A stretch of DNA of 64,000 bases, taken from Lacibacter sp. H375 (GTDB lineage: Bacteria > Bacteroidota > Bacteroidia > Chitinophagales > Chitinophagaceae). Both the position numbers and the translations under genes were made by a program. The notes beneath the pieces are model-generated. The model was given only the letters and a program-made list of their open reading frames with translations. It made no database searches and was not told the origin of the DNA. Position 1 is the stretch's first letter. Every line of letters starts with the position of its first letter. Of this stretch, positions 18,184 through 28,525 are shown piece by piece. The DNA lies in the NCBI RefSeq assembly GCF_037892425.1, contig NZ_JBBKTT010000001.1, forward strand, positions 1,798,001 to 1,862,000, read 5' to 3'.

Positions 18184-18214
18184 CCGTTCTGATTCTTCAG
18201 GACGGTCTTTTTAT
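18184..18214 (+). terminator. Second plus-strand terminator without an upstream gene
   Basis: CCGTTCTGA (18184-18192) pairs with TCAGGACGG (18197-18205; one G-U pair) around a four-base loop, followed by TCTTTTTATTT. On the minus strand no T run follows, so it is not an obvious terminator for phoR, which ends at 18305. Confidence 0.7.
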
Positions 18215-18304
18215 TTATAAGTTTTTTGCCACGAAGACAGAAAGGAACGGAAAGAATGAGACGTGTTTACTTTCCGCCATTGAGGACTTTGCGTGAAATA
18301 GTTT

Positions 18305-19366
18305 TTAATCACCTTCAACTTCCACACGCCCCTGGAGTGTAAAACCAAATGTTGTACCTACATCCAAACGACTGCGTACATGCATGGTTTGTCCGTGTGC
18401 TTCAATAATATGTTTACAGATAGAAAGACCTAATCCGCTGCCGCCTTCTTTCCGGCTGCGTGCAAGATCGGTACGGTAAAAGCGTTCGAAAATACGGGTG
18501 AGATGTTCTTCAGCAATACCAAATCCATCATCGCTTATTTCAATCAACACAAGGTTGCCATGTGTTTTATAAGCACTGAAGTTGATACTGCCGTTTTGCT
18601 TACCGTACTTAATGGCATTGTCAACAAGGTTGATGAGCACCATGCGAACCTTTTCTTTATCGGCATAAACAGTAATGGGTAACTCGCATCCTTTTTTGAT
18701 GGATGTTTTAATATTCTTATCGGCTGCTTTAATGGAGAGGCTATCGAAGATCTCGTCAATAAGCTCCTGGATCACAAAATTTTCTTTGTACAATTCCTGT
18801 TCACCACTTTCCAGTTTTGAAATTTCATCAAGATCATCAACAAGGTTTACAAGCCGGTCAATATTCTTCGAAGTATTCAGTAGAAATTTCTTTGCTACTT
18901 CTTCTTTATGCATTGCACCGCTAAGTAATGTATCAACATAACCCTGCACGGCAAAAATGGGCGTCTTTAATTCGTGGCTGAGGTTCTGTAAAAATTCTTT
19001 GCGGTATTGTTCGTTTTGTTTGAGTGTTTCAATTTCTTCTTTCTTTTGTTCGGCCCACTGCTCCACTTCTTCACTTACTTCTTTTAAACTTTTTTCAGGC
19101 AATACAGACTTATTGAAGAATTCTTCCCGCTTAGTTGCTTTTGTTTGGGAAATGAATTTATAGATGAGTTTAATATGCCTGTAAATAAACCGTTCCGTAA
19201 AATAACGGATGAGCAGGTAGCTGATGATAAACAGCACCACAAAACTCAACAGGGCAATCCACCAACTGCGTATAAAAAAATAATTAGCTAAACCAACGAG
19301 CAGTGATATTGCAAATGCGTTGATGGCAGAAACCTGTACCGGACTAAGTTGACTGGAATTAAGCAT
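18305..19366 (-). CDS. phoR: PhoR-type sensor histidine kinase
   Basis: The 353-residue kinase starts at ATG 19366; a TTG nine codons earlier is less likely. Two membrane helices lie at about residues 14-57 with almost no periplasmic loop, so it senses something at or inside the membrane. The H box FLQNLSHELKTP places the phosphorylated histidine at His131; the N box LINLVDNAIKYG, G1 DDGFGI and G2 GGSGLGLSICKHIIEAHG follow. There is no PAS domain. Small two-helix kinases of this layout next to an OmpR-type regulator are usually annotated PhoR. It is 40 bases downstream of the regulator gene. The phosphate role rests on the neighbouring uptake genes and the Pho-box-like arrays. Confidence 0.82.
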   Translation of the reverse strand: MLNSSQLSPVQVSAINAFAISLLVGLANYFFIRSWWIALLSFVVLFIISYLLIRYFTERFIYRHIKLIYKFISQTKATKREEFFNKSVLPEKSLKEVSEEVEQWAEQKKEEIETLKQNEQYRKEFLQNLSHELKTPIFAVQGYVDTLLSGAMHKEEVAKKFLLNTSKNIDRLVNLVDDLDEISKLESGEQELYKENFVIQELIDEIFDSLSIKAADKNIKTSIKKGCELPITVYADKEKVRMVLINLVDNAIKYGKQNGSINFSAYKTHGNLVLIEISDDGFGIAEEHLTRIFERFYRTDLARSRKEGGSGLGLSICKHIIEAHGQTMHVRSRLDVGTTFGFTLQGRVEVEGD

Positions 19367-19406
19367 GTTGTTTGTTCTTGACCTCAAAAACAAAGTTAAC
19401 AGCTAA

Positions 19407-20093
19407 TTAAGTTGTACCAAGTTCAAACTTATAACCAACACCTTTAACTGTGGTAATACAATCGATGTTGAGTTTTTGCCTGATCTTACGGATATGTACA
19501 TCAATAGTGCGGTCACCTACAATTACATCAGCACCCCACACCTGGTTCAGTATTTCATGACGCAGAAAAACACGACCGGGTTTTGATGCTAATAATGCCA
19601 GCAGTTCAAACTCTTTTTTTGCAAGAACAATATCTTGTCCCAGGTATTTCACCATGAACTGTTCTTTATCGATCTGCAGGTCACCTACTTTAATAATGGT
19701 TTCATCGCCTTTGAACGTACGACGGAAGAGCGCATTCACCCGGCTGATGAGTACTTTGGGGCTGATGGGTTTGCTCACATAATCATCGGCGCCCATTTCA
19801 AGCCCTTTGATATGATTGGCTTCATCATTTAAGGCGGTAAGCATAATAATGCGTGTGTCGGTAAAATCAGGTTGAGATCGCAAGATCTGGCAAACCTCCA
19901 TACCTGTTTTGCGGGGCATCATTACATCAAGAATTATAAGATCGGGCTTTTGTTGCTTGGCGGTATGCAGGGCTTCGTCGCCATCTTTTGCCTTCACAAC
20001 CGTATATCCTTCAACAGTTAGATTGTATTCTAAAATTTCGAGGATATCCGGCTCGTCGTCGGCAATAAGAATTTTTTTTCCTTTGGGCTCCAT
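19407..20093 (-). CDS. phoB: PhoB/PhoP-type response regulator
   Basis: This 228-residue OmpR-family regulator has a receiver domain with acidic pocket ADDEP (residues 11-15), phospho-acceptor Asp56 in LIILDVMMP, and Lys108 in DDYVSKPIS. A winged-helix DNA-binding domain follows (about 130-225), with RVFLRHEILNQVWGADVIVGDRTIDVHIRKIR containing the recognition helix (shown here in its conserved core only). It is the first gene of the phoB-phoR pair. OmpR-type regulators of the Pho class bind direct repeats with an 11-base period, which is the pattern found upstream of the TonB receptor gene in this window. Confidence 0.85.
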   Translation of the reverse strand: MEPKGKKILIADDEPDILEILEYNLTVEGYTVVKAKDGDEALHTAKQQKPDLIILDVMMPRKTGMEVCQILRSQPDFTDTRIIMLTALNDEANHIKGLEMGADDYVSKPISPKVLISRVNALFRRTFKGDETIIKVGDLQIDKEQFMVKYLGQDIVLAKKEFELLALLASKPGRVFLRHEILNQVWGADVIVGDRTIDVHIRKIRQKLNIDCITTVKGVGYKFELGTT

Positions 20094-20142
20094 GACTGTG
20101 CTGCAAATTTAGACGCATGCTACTATGCAAAGGCCAAGGTAA

Positions 20143-20159
20143 TATTATAAAATTGTTAA
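20143..20159 (-). promoter_or_regulatory. Two-unit Pho-box-like element upstream of phoB
   Basis: On the minus strand TTAACA (20154-20159) and ATAATA (20143-20148) are 11 bases apart, 50-66 bases upstream of the phoB start. This would fit autoregulation, but the region is A/T-rich and two units are weak evidence. Confidence 0.35.
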
Positions 20160-20249
20160 CGAGTTTTAGCTGTTTGGGCATGTTTTTGTAAGGATACCTG
20201 TTGCACTGCCTCGCTGCTGATTGAAAAATAGAGGCTAATTTTGTACACA

Positions 20250-22433
20250 ATGAGAAAATATACACTCACAGCTTTGCTTACCTGTTCTGTTTTTGGTGCT
20301 TTTGCGCAAAACAGAATTACGTTCGATACTTCGAAGATCGATATTCCGATGACCCGTGTGATATGGCATGAGAATATTGATAAAGAACAAAAGCGAACCG
20401 ACCGTGTTGATGGTAAGATCGATAATTTCCTGAAGCTTACGAATAATGAAGATCTGAATATCCAGATCACAGATGTGGTGTTGCGTCGTGTTGATGAATT
20501 GCAGCTCGATATTGAACGGATGGATGGCGATAACAATTTTAAGATCGGACAACTGCGTTCAGTTCGTGAATTATTACAAGCCATTGCTCTTCGTGCAAAA
20601 GATAAAGACATCGCTCCGCTTATTCCACAGTTATTCAATAGCTATGAGGAATGTGTGCGCAGGCAATCGACCGGTGAAAGCCTGATGCCCGTTTTTCAAA
20701 AGTTGCCATACCAGGGCGCTGAAGTATTGTCAACCATTTTCGTTCAGGCCAAAGAACTTCCTGAGATCAAAAAGATGGTGTTCCTGAAAAAAGCAAGAAT
20801 CGATCCTTCAAATATTTTATCGGGAATTGCTCCGTTTGAAAACGAACCGTTTGCTGATAGTTTAATTGTGCTTGCTGCTGATAAAATTCCATTGGAGGTT
20901 TATACTTATGCACAGGCAACAAAGACAGTTGCAGCAAGAATCATCCGTCGTAACACAAATCCAAAGGTTCAAACCATTGCAAGACTTAGCGGTATCATGA
21001 ATGGTACTTTGTACCTGCCGTTCTTAGATGAGTTATTGAATAAGCGACTGGAGATCGATGATATAAAGGCAGTTGTTGAAAATGAATTGGCTTATTATAA
21101 GTTACTGGTGAAAACACAGGTGAAATATTATGACCGTATTTCAACCGGCGATACACCGGTTTTAGCTTCTGTATTATTCCAGATGCTGGAACGTAAAGCA
21201 ACAGATGTTTTTGTGAATGTGATGAATGATCTTCATGATTCACCTGATGCGGTGCGTATGCGGGTGAGCGACCCACTTACTTCTGAAGAAATTTATTACC
21301 TCATTGTTACAACAGAGGAAGTGATCTATACCAGTACATATACCAAACTGTATGATCGTATGATGACCCGCTTCCCTGGCCGCAGAAGTGATTCGTTGTT
21401 GATGACAGTTCATTTCGACCGTTTCAAGAAGTTTATTAAAATGGCGGCGAACTATAATCGTCTTGATGATTTTCTGAAATCGATGCCCGAGTTACGTGGC
21501 ACACAATTGATGCATGCGTTTGTAAATGGGTTACAGAAAACAAACTCTTTGGAAGATGCAGTGGACGTTGCTGACAGCTACGGAAGTATTACCAATGTTG
21601 ATCTGCAGAATTTCTTAAAGCAACAGGTGAAAAAGAATTATGAGGAAAGTCTGCAGAATAAAGATCGGAAAGGAGAAGTGATTTATAATATTTTGCAAAC
21701 CTTGTTTAAATCAGCTTCAGACCCTTCAATGGATCTTTCGGCAATACTTGGCATACCACCGGTATATAAAGTAGATTACAGCAGCATAGCAGATAGTAGT
21801 GGCGCAGTGGTGCAGCATGTGTTCTTTTATGGTGATGAAGATGGGATAACTTCTTTCCGCAATTTCATGGGTATGTTCAATGGCAAACCTGAATGGAAAG
21901 TTGTAACTGGTAAAGAATGGGTAACGATCACTTCAACAAAAGGAAAGCCTTACACGATCTATGCAAACCTGCCGCTCGATTACAAACAGGACCTTGATGC
22001 AAAAGCACAGGAAAGCCTGATCAATTATCTTACAAAGAATAATATCAACCCGTCGATTGTGGTGCACCGTGGGCATAGTTATCACTTGAAATATACTATT
22101 CAGCAAATGTTGCCATCGTCAAGAATTGTGATGTTGGGTTCATGTGGTGGTTATCAGAATCTGGCGAAGATTCTTAATGTAAATGAAGATGCACATATCA
22201 TCTCCACCAAGCAAGTTGGTAGTTATTCTGTAAACGAACCAATACTCCGTGCATTGAATGAAGATATCCGCAACGGAAAAAATATTGAATGGATCCCTAT
22301 CTGGCAACAGATCACTGCTTCCGTTAAGGGTGATGCAAAAGCAAGCGAACTGATGAAAGATTATGTGCCGCCGCACAAAAATCTCGGCGCCATCTTTATT
22401 AAAGCATACCGCAAATCAACCGGTGAAATGTAA
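20250..22433 (+). CDS. Secreted protein of unknown function, C-terminus clan CD-like
   Basis: I do not recognise this 727-residue protein as a whole. ATG 20250 starts a signal peptide (cleavage near GAFAQ). Residues 25-560 are mostly helical without repeats or known motifs. The last ~200 residues alternate strands and helices. INPSIVVHRGHSYH (His606 and His609 on the edge of a hydrophobic strand) is followed by a helix and then RIVMLGSCGGY with Cys632 at the end of the next strand. A strand ending in His-Gly/His and the next ending in Cys is the active-site pattern of clan CD proteases (caspase, gingipain, CHAT). Activity is unproven; it could be an inactive homologue. The gene is divergent from phoB across 156 bases. 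Confidence 0.6.
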   Translation: MRKYTLTALLTCSVFGAFAQNRITFDTSKIDIPMTRVIWHENIDKEQKRTDRVDGKIDNFLKLTNNEDLNIQITDVVLRRVDELQLDIERMDGDNNFKIGQLRSVRELLQAIALRAKDKDIAPLIPQLFNSYEECVRRQSTGESLMPVFQKLPYQGAEVLSTIFVQAKELPEIKKMVFLKKARIDPSNILSGIAPFENEPFADSLIVLAADKIPLEVYTYAQATKTVAARIIRRNTNPKVQTIARLSGIMNGTLYLPFLDELLNKRLEIDDIKAVVENELAYYKLLVKTQVKYYDRISTGDTPVLASVLFQMLERKATDVFVNVMNDLHDSPDAVRMRVSDPLTSEEIYYLIVTTEEVIYTSTYTKLYDRMMTRFPGRRSDSLLMTVHFDRFKKFIKMAANYNRLDDFLKSMPELRGTQLMHAFVNGLQKTNSLEDAVDVADSYGSITNVDLQNFLKQQVKKNYEESLQNKDRKGEVIYNILQTLFKSASDPSMDLSAILGIPPVYKVDYSSIADSSGAVVQHVFFYGDEDGITSFRNFMGMFNGKPEWKVVTGKEWVTITSTKGKPYTIYANLPLDYKQDLDAKAQESLINYLTKNNINPSIVVHRGHSYHLKYTIQQMLPSSRIVMLGSCGGYQNLAKILNVNEDAHIISTKQVGSYSVNEPILRALNEDIRNGKNIEWIPIWQQITASVKGDAKASELMKDYVPPHKNLGAIFIKAYRKSTGEM

Positions 22434-22479
22434 TTTGGCCGGGTGAGTCACCCGAAAAAACATTTATCTTCCCGTTGCT

Positions 22480-23751
22480 TTGAGTCAACAAATAAATACC
22501 CCTTCAACTTTTACAGCTAAGCAAATTGCAGCAGCAGTTTACTTAGCTGTTGTTGTTTTCTTTACCTACGCTTCCATCTTTGCATTCCGTAAACCATTTA
22601 CAGTAGCAACGTTTGATGGGTTGAAATTCTGGAATGTATCTTATCAAACCCTGCTCATCATCAGCCAGGTAATTGGTTATATGCTCAGTAAATTTTATGG
22701 GATCAAATTCATATCTGAATTACAGCGACAAGGCCGTTGGAAAACAAGTTTACTGATGGTTGGAGTGGCATGGTTAAGTTTATTATTATTTGCTGTTGTT
22801 CCTGCGCCATTTGGAATGCTTTGCTTTCTCATCAATGGCTTTACGCTTGGTTTTATGTGGGGTGTTGTGTTCAGTTATGTTGAAGGAAGAAGGGCAACTG
22901 ATTTTATTGGTGTGGTGCTGGCCGTGAGTTTCATTTTTGCAGGAGGTTTCAGCAGGAGTGTAGGCAAATGGTTATTGCTCGATTGGAATATCAGTGAATA
23001 CTGGATGCCGTTTGCAACAGCTTCTTTGTTTGCTGTGCCGTTGGTTGTTTTTTATGCGCTGCTTGAAAAAGCTCCTTTCCCGGACACAGATGATGTAGCA
23101 GAACGAACAGTGCGTTTGCCAATGAATCAACCCGAACGAAAGAAATTTTTACAACAGTTCAGCGCTGGCGTTGTTGCGTTTGTCATTATTTATTTATTGC
23201 TCACCATCATGCGTGATCTCCGTGATAATTATATGGGCAATATGTGGACTGAGCTTGGTTATGGTGGCAATGCATCCGTATTTGCAAAAACAGAAACCAT
23301 TACTTCGTTGGTGGTGCTTGGATTGATCGGTATGCTTGTGTTTGTGCGAAAGAATATGCGTGCTTTCCGCATTATTCATGTGTTGCTGATCGTTGGATTT
23401 TTATTGACGGGCATTGCTTCATTCTTATACAGGCAATCATTGCTCGATGGTGCCTTGTGGATGCAGCTCACCGGGTTGGGTCTTTATATTTCTTATGTAT
23501 TGTTTAATAGTGTGTTCTTCGAACGGCTGCTTGCATCCTTCAGCATTGCAGGTAATGTTGGCTTCTTAATTTATACCGCCGATGCATGGGGTTATCTCGG
23601 CAGTATTTCAGTGATGTTATCAAAAGAATTGCTGAAACTACAATTGAACTGGGTTTCGTTTTATTCGCAGTTGGTGATTGTGTTTGCGGCAGTGGGTGTG
23701 CTGGCCAGTTTGTTTTCATTGTTCTACTTCAACCGCAAGTACAAAGTTTAG
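22480..23751 (+). CDS. DUF5690 family membrane protein (MFS-like)
   Basis: This 423-residue membrane protein has about 12 hydrophobic spans. The blocks YASIFAFRKPFTVATFDGLKF (family start), IGYMLSKFYGIKFISEL, NGFTLGFMWGVVFSYVEGRR and AGGFSRSVGKW match the DUF5690 family of Bacteroidota, which looks like a branch of the major facilitator superfamily. The substrate is unknown. There is no in-frame ATG near the 5' end, so it appears to start at TTG 22480. It follows the 727-residue gene by 46 bases, with a short hairpin in between, and precedes the ABC exporter gene. Confidence 0.8.
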   Translation: MSQQINTPSTFTAKQIAAAVYLAVVVFFTYASIFAFRKPFTVATFDGLKFWNVSYQTLLIISQVIGYMLSKFYGIKFISELQRQGRWKTSLLMVGVAWLSLLLFAVVPAPFGMLCFLINGFTLGFMWGVVFSYVEGRRATDFIGVVLAVSFIFAGGFSRSVGKWLLLDWNISEYWMPFATASLFAVPLVVFYALLEKAPFPDTDDVAERTVRLPMNQPERKKFLQQFSAGVVAFVIIYLLLTIMRDLRDNYMGNMWTELGYGGNASVFAKTETITSLVVLGLIGMLVFVRKNMRAFRIIHVLLIVGFLLTGIASFLYRQSLLDGALWMQLTGLGLYISYVLFNSVFFERLLASFSIAGNVGFLIYTADAWGYLGSISVMLSKELLKLQLNWVSFYSQLVIVFAAVGVLASLFSLFYFNRKYKV

Positions 23752-23794
23752 TCTTTGCCATTCATCCTTTTTAGCTTCCGGTTAATATCCTGTA

Positions 23795-23826
23795 TTGCTG
23801 CCGCAAAATGAAAGCGTTTAACTTTG
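23795..23826 (+). promoter_or_regulatory. Promoter of the ABC exporter gene
   Basis: A perfect TAnnTTTG element (TAACTTTG, 23819-23826) with a TTG -33 core at 23795-23797, 21 bases upstream. It gives a leader of about 15 bases before the TTG start at 23847. Confidence 0.65.
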
Positions 23827-23846
23827 CCCCTAAATTGTAAAAAGGC

Positions 23847-25634
23847 TTGGCACAGAAAGAAGGGAAAAAACAAGTATTCGATTTCCGTTTACTCGGCAGG
23901 ATCATCCGCTATGCATCGCCATACAGAAGACGACTGAACAGCTCAATCATCCTGGCGATTGTTTTGGCAGTAATGGCTCCCATTCGTCCATGGTTGATCA
24001 ACACCACGGTGAACGATTATATTCAGCACAATGTTGCTGAAATGGTGATCCGCATTACCATCTTCCAGATTGCTCTCATCATTCTTGAAACTGTTCTTCG
24101 TTTTTTCTTTTCTTATTATACAGCATGGCTTGGACAAACAGTGGTAAGAGACCTGCGTGTCAATGTCTTCAAAAAGATACTTGGTTTAAATCTCCGCCAG
24201 TTCGATCAAACGCCTATTGGAACATTAACCACACGTACAGTAAATGATATTGAAACCATCAGTGATGTATTTGCAGAAGGCTTCATACCCATTCTTGCGG
24301 ATTTTCTAACCATCATCGCTGTATTGTTTACGATGTTTTATATCAACTGGCAGTTGACGCTGGTTTGTTTAATCCCTTTTCCATTTCTTATTCTAGCCAC
24401 CTATTATTTTAAAGAAAGTGTAAATAAAAGTTTTCATCGTGTGCGAAATGCAGTGGCAGCACTCAATGCTTTTGTACAGGAACATATACAAGGTATGCAG
24501 GTTGTGCAGGCATTTGCCGTAGAGCAAAAAGAGCTTAATAAATTTAATAAGATCAACAGAGATCACCGTAATGCAAACATTCATGCCATTTTTGCTTACT
24601 CTGTTTTCTTTCCGGTAGTGGAAATTATTTTGGCAATATCATTGGGTTTGTTGGTTTGGTTCGGGGCAGGACAGGCAGTGTCGGCCTCCAATGGTGAAGC
24701 AGCGAAAATGGCGGGAGAAATTATGGCCTTCATCATTTTGCTGAATATGTTGTTTCGTCCGCTTCGTTTTATTGCCGATAAATTCAACGTATTGCAGATG
24801 GGTATGGTGGCGAGTGAACGTGTATTTAAAGTGATGGATAATACAGATGAGATTGCGCCATCTGCTCATGATGCATTTCAACCCGAAGGTGCTGTGCCCG
24901 GTAAAATTGAATTTGATCATGTGTGGTTTGCTTATAACGATGAGAACTGGGTATTGAAAGATCTTTCGTTCACCGTAAATCCGGGTGATACCGTTGCTAT
25001 TGTTGGGCATACAGGTAGTGGTAAAACATCTATCATAAGTTTGCTCAACCGTCTTTATCATATTCAGAAGGGTGCTATTAAGCTCGATGGCGTTGAATTA
25101 GAAGATTATGAATTGGATGCTTTACGCAGTAAGGTTGGTGTGGTATTGCAGGATGTGTTCCTGTTTGCAGGCACCATTAGAGATAATGTAACACTGCGTA
25201 ATGAAAACATCAGTAAAGAAAGAGTGATAGAAGCAGCCAAACTTATCGGTCTGCACGATTTCATCATGCGTTTGCCGGGCAATTATGATTTTAATGTAAT
25301 GGAACGTGGTGCCACCATGAGCCAGGGGCAGCGGCAACTGTTGAGCTTCATCCGGGCATTATTATTCAATCCATCTGTGTTGATCTTAGATGAAGCCACT
25401 TCATCTGTTGATACCGAAACCGAACAAATGATACAGCATGCCATCGATAAACTGATTGAAGGCCGCACTTCCATTGTGATTGCACATCGACTTTCCACCA
25501 TCCGGAAAGCCGATAAGATCATTGTATTAGATAAGGGTGAGATCAAAGAAATGGGCACTCACGATGAATTACTTATGCTTGGCGGTTATTATGCCAAGCT
25601 GCATGAAATGCAGTTTTCGAAAGCAGCAGTTTAG
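23847..25634 (+). CDS. ABC exporter, fused permease and ATPase
   Basis: The 595-residue protein has a six-helix exporter domain (about residues 20-330) and an ATPase domain (about 350-590). The ATPase motifs are Walker A GHTGSGKTS, signature TMSQGQRQLLSF (a variant of LSGGQ), Walker B VLILDEATSSVD, and H-loop IVIAHRLST. This is the MsbA/LmrA/YheH type that acts as a homodimer or heterodimer to export lipids or drugs. It starts at TTG 23847; no ATG is available nearby, and a good promoter lies just upstream. It is 38 bases ahead of a small protein gene. The substrate cannot be told. Confidence 0.92.
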   Translation: MAQKEGKKQVFDFRLLGRIIRYASPYRRRLNSSIILAIVLAVMAPIRPWLINTTVNDYIQHNVAEMVIRITIFQIALIILETVLRFFFSYYTAWLGQTVVRDLRVNVFKKILGLNLRQFDQTPIGTLTTRTVNDIETISDVFAEGFIPILADFLTIIAVLFTMFYINWQLTLVCLIPFPFLILATYYFKESVNKSFHRVRNAVAALNAFVQEHIQGMQVVQAFAVEQKELNKFNKINRDHRNANIHAIFAYSVFFPVVEIILAISLGLLVWFGAGQAVSASNGEAAKMAGEIMAFIILLNMLFRPLRFIADKFNVLQMGMVASERVFKVMDNTDEIAPSAHDAFQPEGAVPGKIEFDHVWFAYNDENWVLKDLSFTVNPGDTVAIVGHTGSGKTSIISLLNRLYHIQKGAIKLDGVELEDYELDALRSKVGVVLQDVFLFAGTIRDNVTLRNENISKERVIEAAKLIGLHDFIMRLPGNYDFNVMERGATMSQGQRQLLSFIRALLFNPSVLILDEATSSVDTETEQMIQHAIDKLIEGRTSIVIAHRLSTIRKADKIIVLDKGEIKEMGTHDELLMLGGYYAKLHEMQFSKAAV

Positions 25635-25671
25635 TCTGTTGAAATAGGTAAAGCGGAGGATATTTTTTAAC

Positions 25672-25893
25672 TTGCAGCAAGTGGAAAGAAAGAAATACGA
25701 TACAAATTCTGAACTCTCAATTTTGAACGAAACATTCATTCCTTATTCAAGACAGGAAGAATACGAAACAGCCAAAAGGCGGGAAGCTATTCTTATGACT
25801 GATGAGGAAAAATTCACGGTATTTTGCCGTCTCATGCGTATTGGCAAAATGCTTTCTACTGCAAAAATCACCCATAAGAAGCTGGATGAATAA
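25672..25893 (+). CDS. Small protein paired with a nucleotidyltransferase
   Basis: I do not recognise this 73-residue charged protein. A GGAGGA sequence at 25655-25660 lies 11 bases before TTG 25672, which favours that start; GTG 25681 is an alternative. The product is predicted helical, with RQEEYETAKRREAILMTDEE followed by FCRLMRIGKM. It ends 11 bases before the nucleotidyltransferase gene, so the two are probably translated from one transcript. Small gene plus nucleotidyltransferase is the layout of MNT-type toxin-antitoxin pairs, but no HEPN RxxxxH motif is visible, so that reading is not supported. Confidence 0.6.
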   Translation: MQQVERKKYDTNSELSILNETFIPYSRQEEYETAKRREAILMTDEEKFTVFCRLMRIGKMLSTAKITHKKLDE

Positions 25894-25904
25894 ACAATCA
25901 TAAT

Positions 25905-26393
25905 ATGGATGTTTACAACGACAGTCTCTTGCTTTTCTGGGAATCATTAAATAAAAATCACGTTGCTTATATCATGGTTGGCGGCTTTGCTGTTAACATG
26001 CATGGTTATATGCGGGCAACTAAAGATGCCGATATGTGGATCAAAGATTCTCGTGAAAACCGGCAAAATCTCAGGAAGGCTTTCCTTGAATTGGGTTATG
26101 GAGATTATGAATCCCTAGAAAAGATGCAATTCGTGCCCGGGTGGGCAGAGTTTTATATCGGAGATGGTATTGTGTTGGATATTATGACAGAGATGAAAGG
26201 TCTCGAAGGCTATTCTTTTGACGATTGTTTGCAAAAGGCTTCGGTTGCAGATTTGAACGGAATCATGGTACCCTTCCTGCACCTCAACCAATTACTCGCC
26301 AACAAAAAGGCAGTATCCCGACCAAAAGACCAACTTGATGTAATTGAACTCGAAAAAATTAAAGAAGAGCGCCGCAAAATGGGGCTCGATTAA
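25905..26393 (+). CDS. Nucleotidyltransferase-fold protein (DUF6036/MNT-like)
   Basis: This 162-residue protein has the nucleotidyltransferase pattern: MVGGFAVNMHGYMRATKDADMWI gives the GG and the DxD-like pair of aspartates (ATKDADMWI), and GIVLDIMTEM supplies the third acidic residue. The C-terminal segment VPFLHLNQLLANKKAVSRPKDQLD is the block found in nucleotidyltransferase-like antitoxins and the AbiEii relatives. The substrate is unknown; such proteins may add nucleotides to proteins or tRNA or serve as antitoxins. It follows the small 73-residue protein by 11 bases. Confidence 0.75.
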   Translation: MDVYNDSLLLFWESLNKNHVAYIMVGGFAVNMHGYMRATKDADMWIKDSRENRQNLRKAFLELGYGDYESLEKMQFVPGWAEFYIGDGIVLDIMTEMKGLEGYSFDDCLQKASVADLNGIMVPFLHLNQLLANKKAVSRPKDQLDVIELEKIKEERRKMGLD

Positions 26394-26453
26394 CCTGAAC
26401 AACTTTTTTCCTTTTTCAGTTTATCATTTCCCCATTTTTCACCTGCCGCCCCT

Positions 26454-26461
26454 TATCTTTG
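26454..26461 (+). promoter_or_regulatory. -7 promoter element of the ATP synthase operon
   Basis: TATCTTTG matches the TAnnTTTG consensus exactly and lies 19 bases before atpB. The -33 region is T-rich but has no clear TTG. Confidence 0.6.
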
Positions 26462-26480
26462 CGCCAAATTTAGGAAACGT

Positions 26481-27873
<1,393 letters not shown>

Positions 27874-27966
27874 TCATTGCCGCACAAACATTTTACTGCA
27901 TCCAAAGCACAGGGCGGAGGATGCAGTATTTTAAACTAAAATCGAACGTTTTAAAATAAATAAATC

Positions 27967-28461
27967 ATGGGTTTACTTACTCCCGCTTTAGGTTTACTCT
28001 TCTGGACACTGGTTGCTTTCCTTGTTGTGTTTTTCATTTTGAAAAAATACGCATGGCCTGCAATTATTAAAGGGTTGCACGAAAGAGAGCAAGGTATTGC
28101 TGAAGCACTGGAAACAGCTGAAAAAGTAAAAGCTGAAATGGCTCAGTTGAAGAATGAAAATGAAGCGTTGCTTGCAAAAGCACGTGAAGAAAGAGCCCAG
28201 TTATTGAAGGAAGCTCGTGAAACAAGAGACAAAATTGTAAACGAAGCAAAAGAGCAGGCTAAAGCAGAAGCCAATAAAATTATGGTTGAAGCAACTGCTG
28301 CTATCAATCAACAGAAGATGGCTGCTATCACTGATGTAAAAAACCAAGTGGGTAACCTGGTAATTGAAGTAAGTGAAAAAGTATTGCGTCGTGAGTTGGC
28401 TAATAAAACAGAACAGGAAGCATACATTGGCAAACTGGCTGAAGAAATTAAATTAAACTAA
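27967..28461 (+). CDS. atpF: F-type ATP synthase subunit b
   Basis: This is a 164-residue peripheral stalk subunit: one membrane helix at about residues 8-28 (LGLLFWTLVAFLVVFFILKKYAWP), then a long charged coiled coil rich in Glu, Lys and Ala to about residue 140. Length and layout are normal for the family. It links the a-subunit to the delta subunit and F1. It lies between atpE and atpH in the usual order. Confidence 0.93.
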   Translation: MGLLTPALGLLFWTLVAFLVVFFILKKYAWPAIIKGLHEREQGIAEALETAEKVKAEMAQLKNENEALLAKAREERAQLLKEARETRDKIVNEAKEQAKAEANKIMVEATAAINQQKMAAITDVKNQVGNLVIEVSEKVLRRELANKTEQEAYIGKLAEEIKLN

Positions 28462-28525
28462 GTTGAAGATTTGAAAGTTTGCGACTTACCTGAACTTTCG
28501 AATTGATAAATTTTCAAATTCAAAC

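Noticed and set aside
22440-22454. Hairpin CGGGTGA-G-TCACCCG after the 727-residue gene
   Set aside because: The loop is only one base and no T run follows on either strand, so it is not a convincing terminator.
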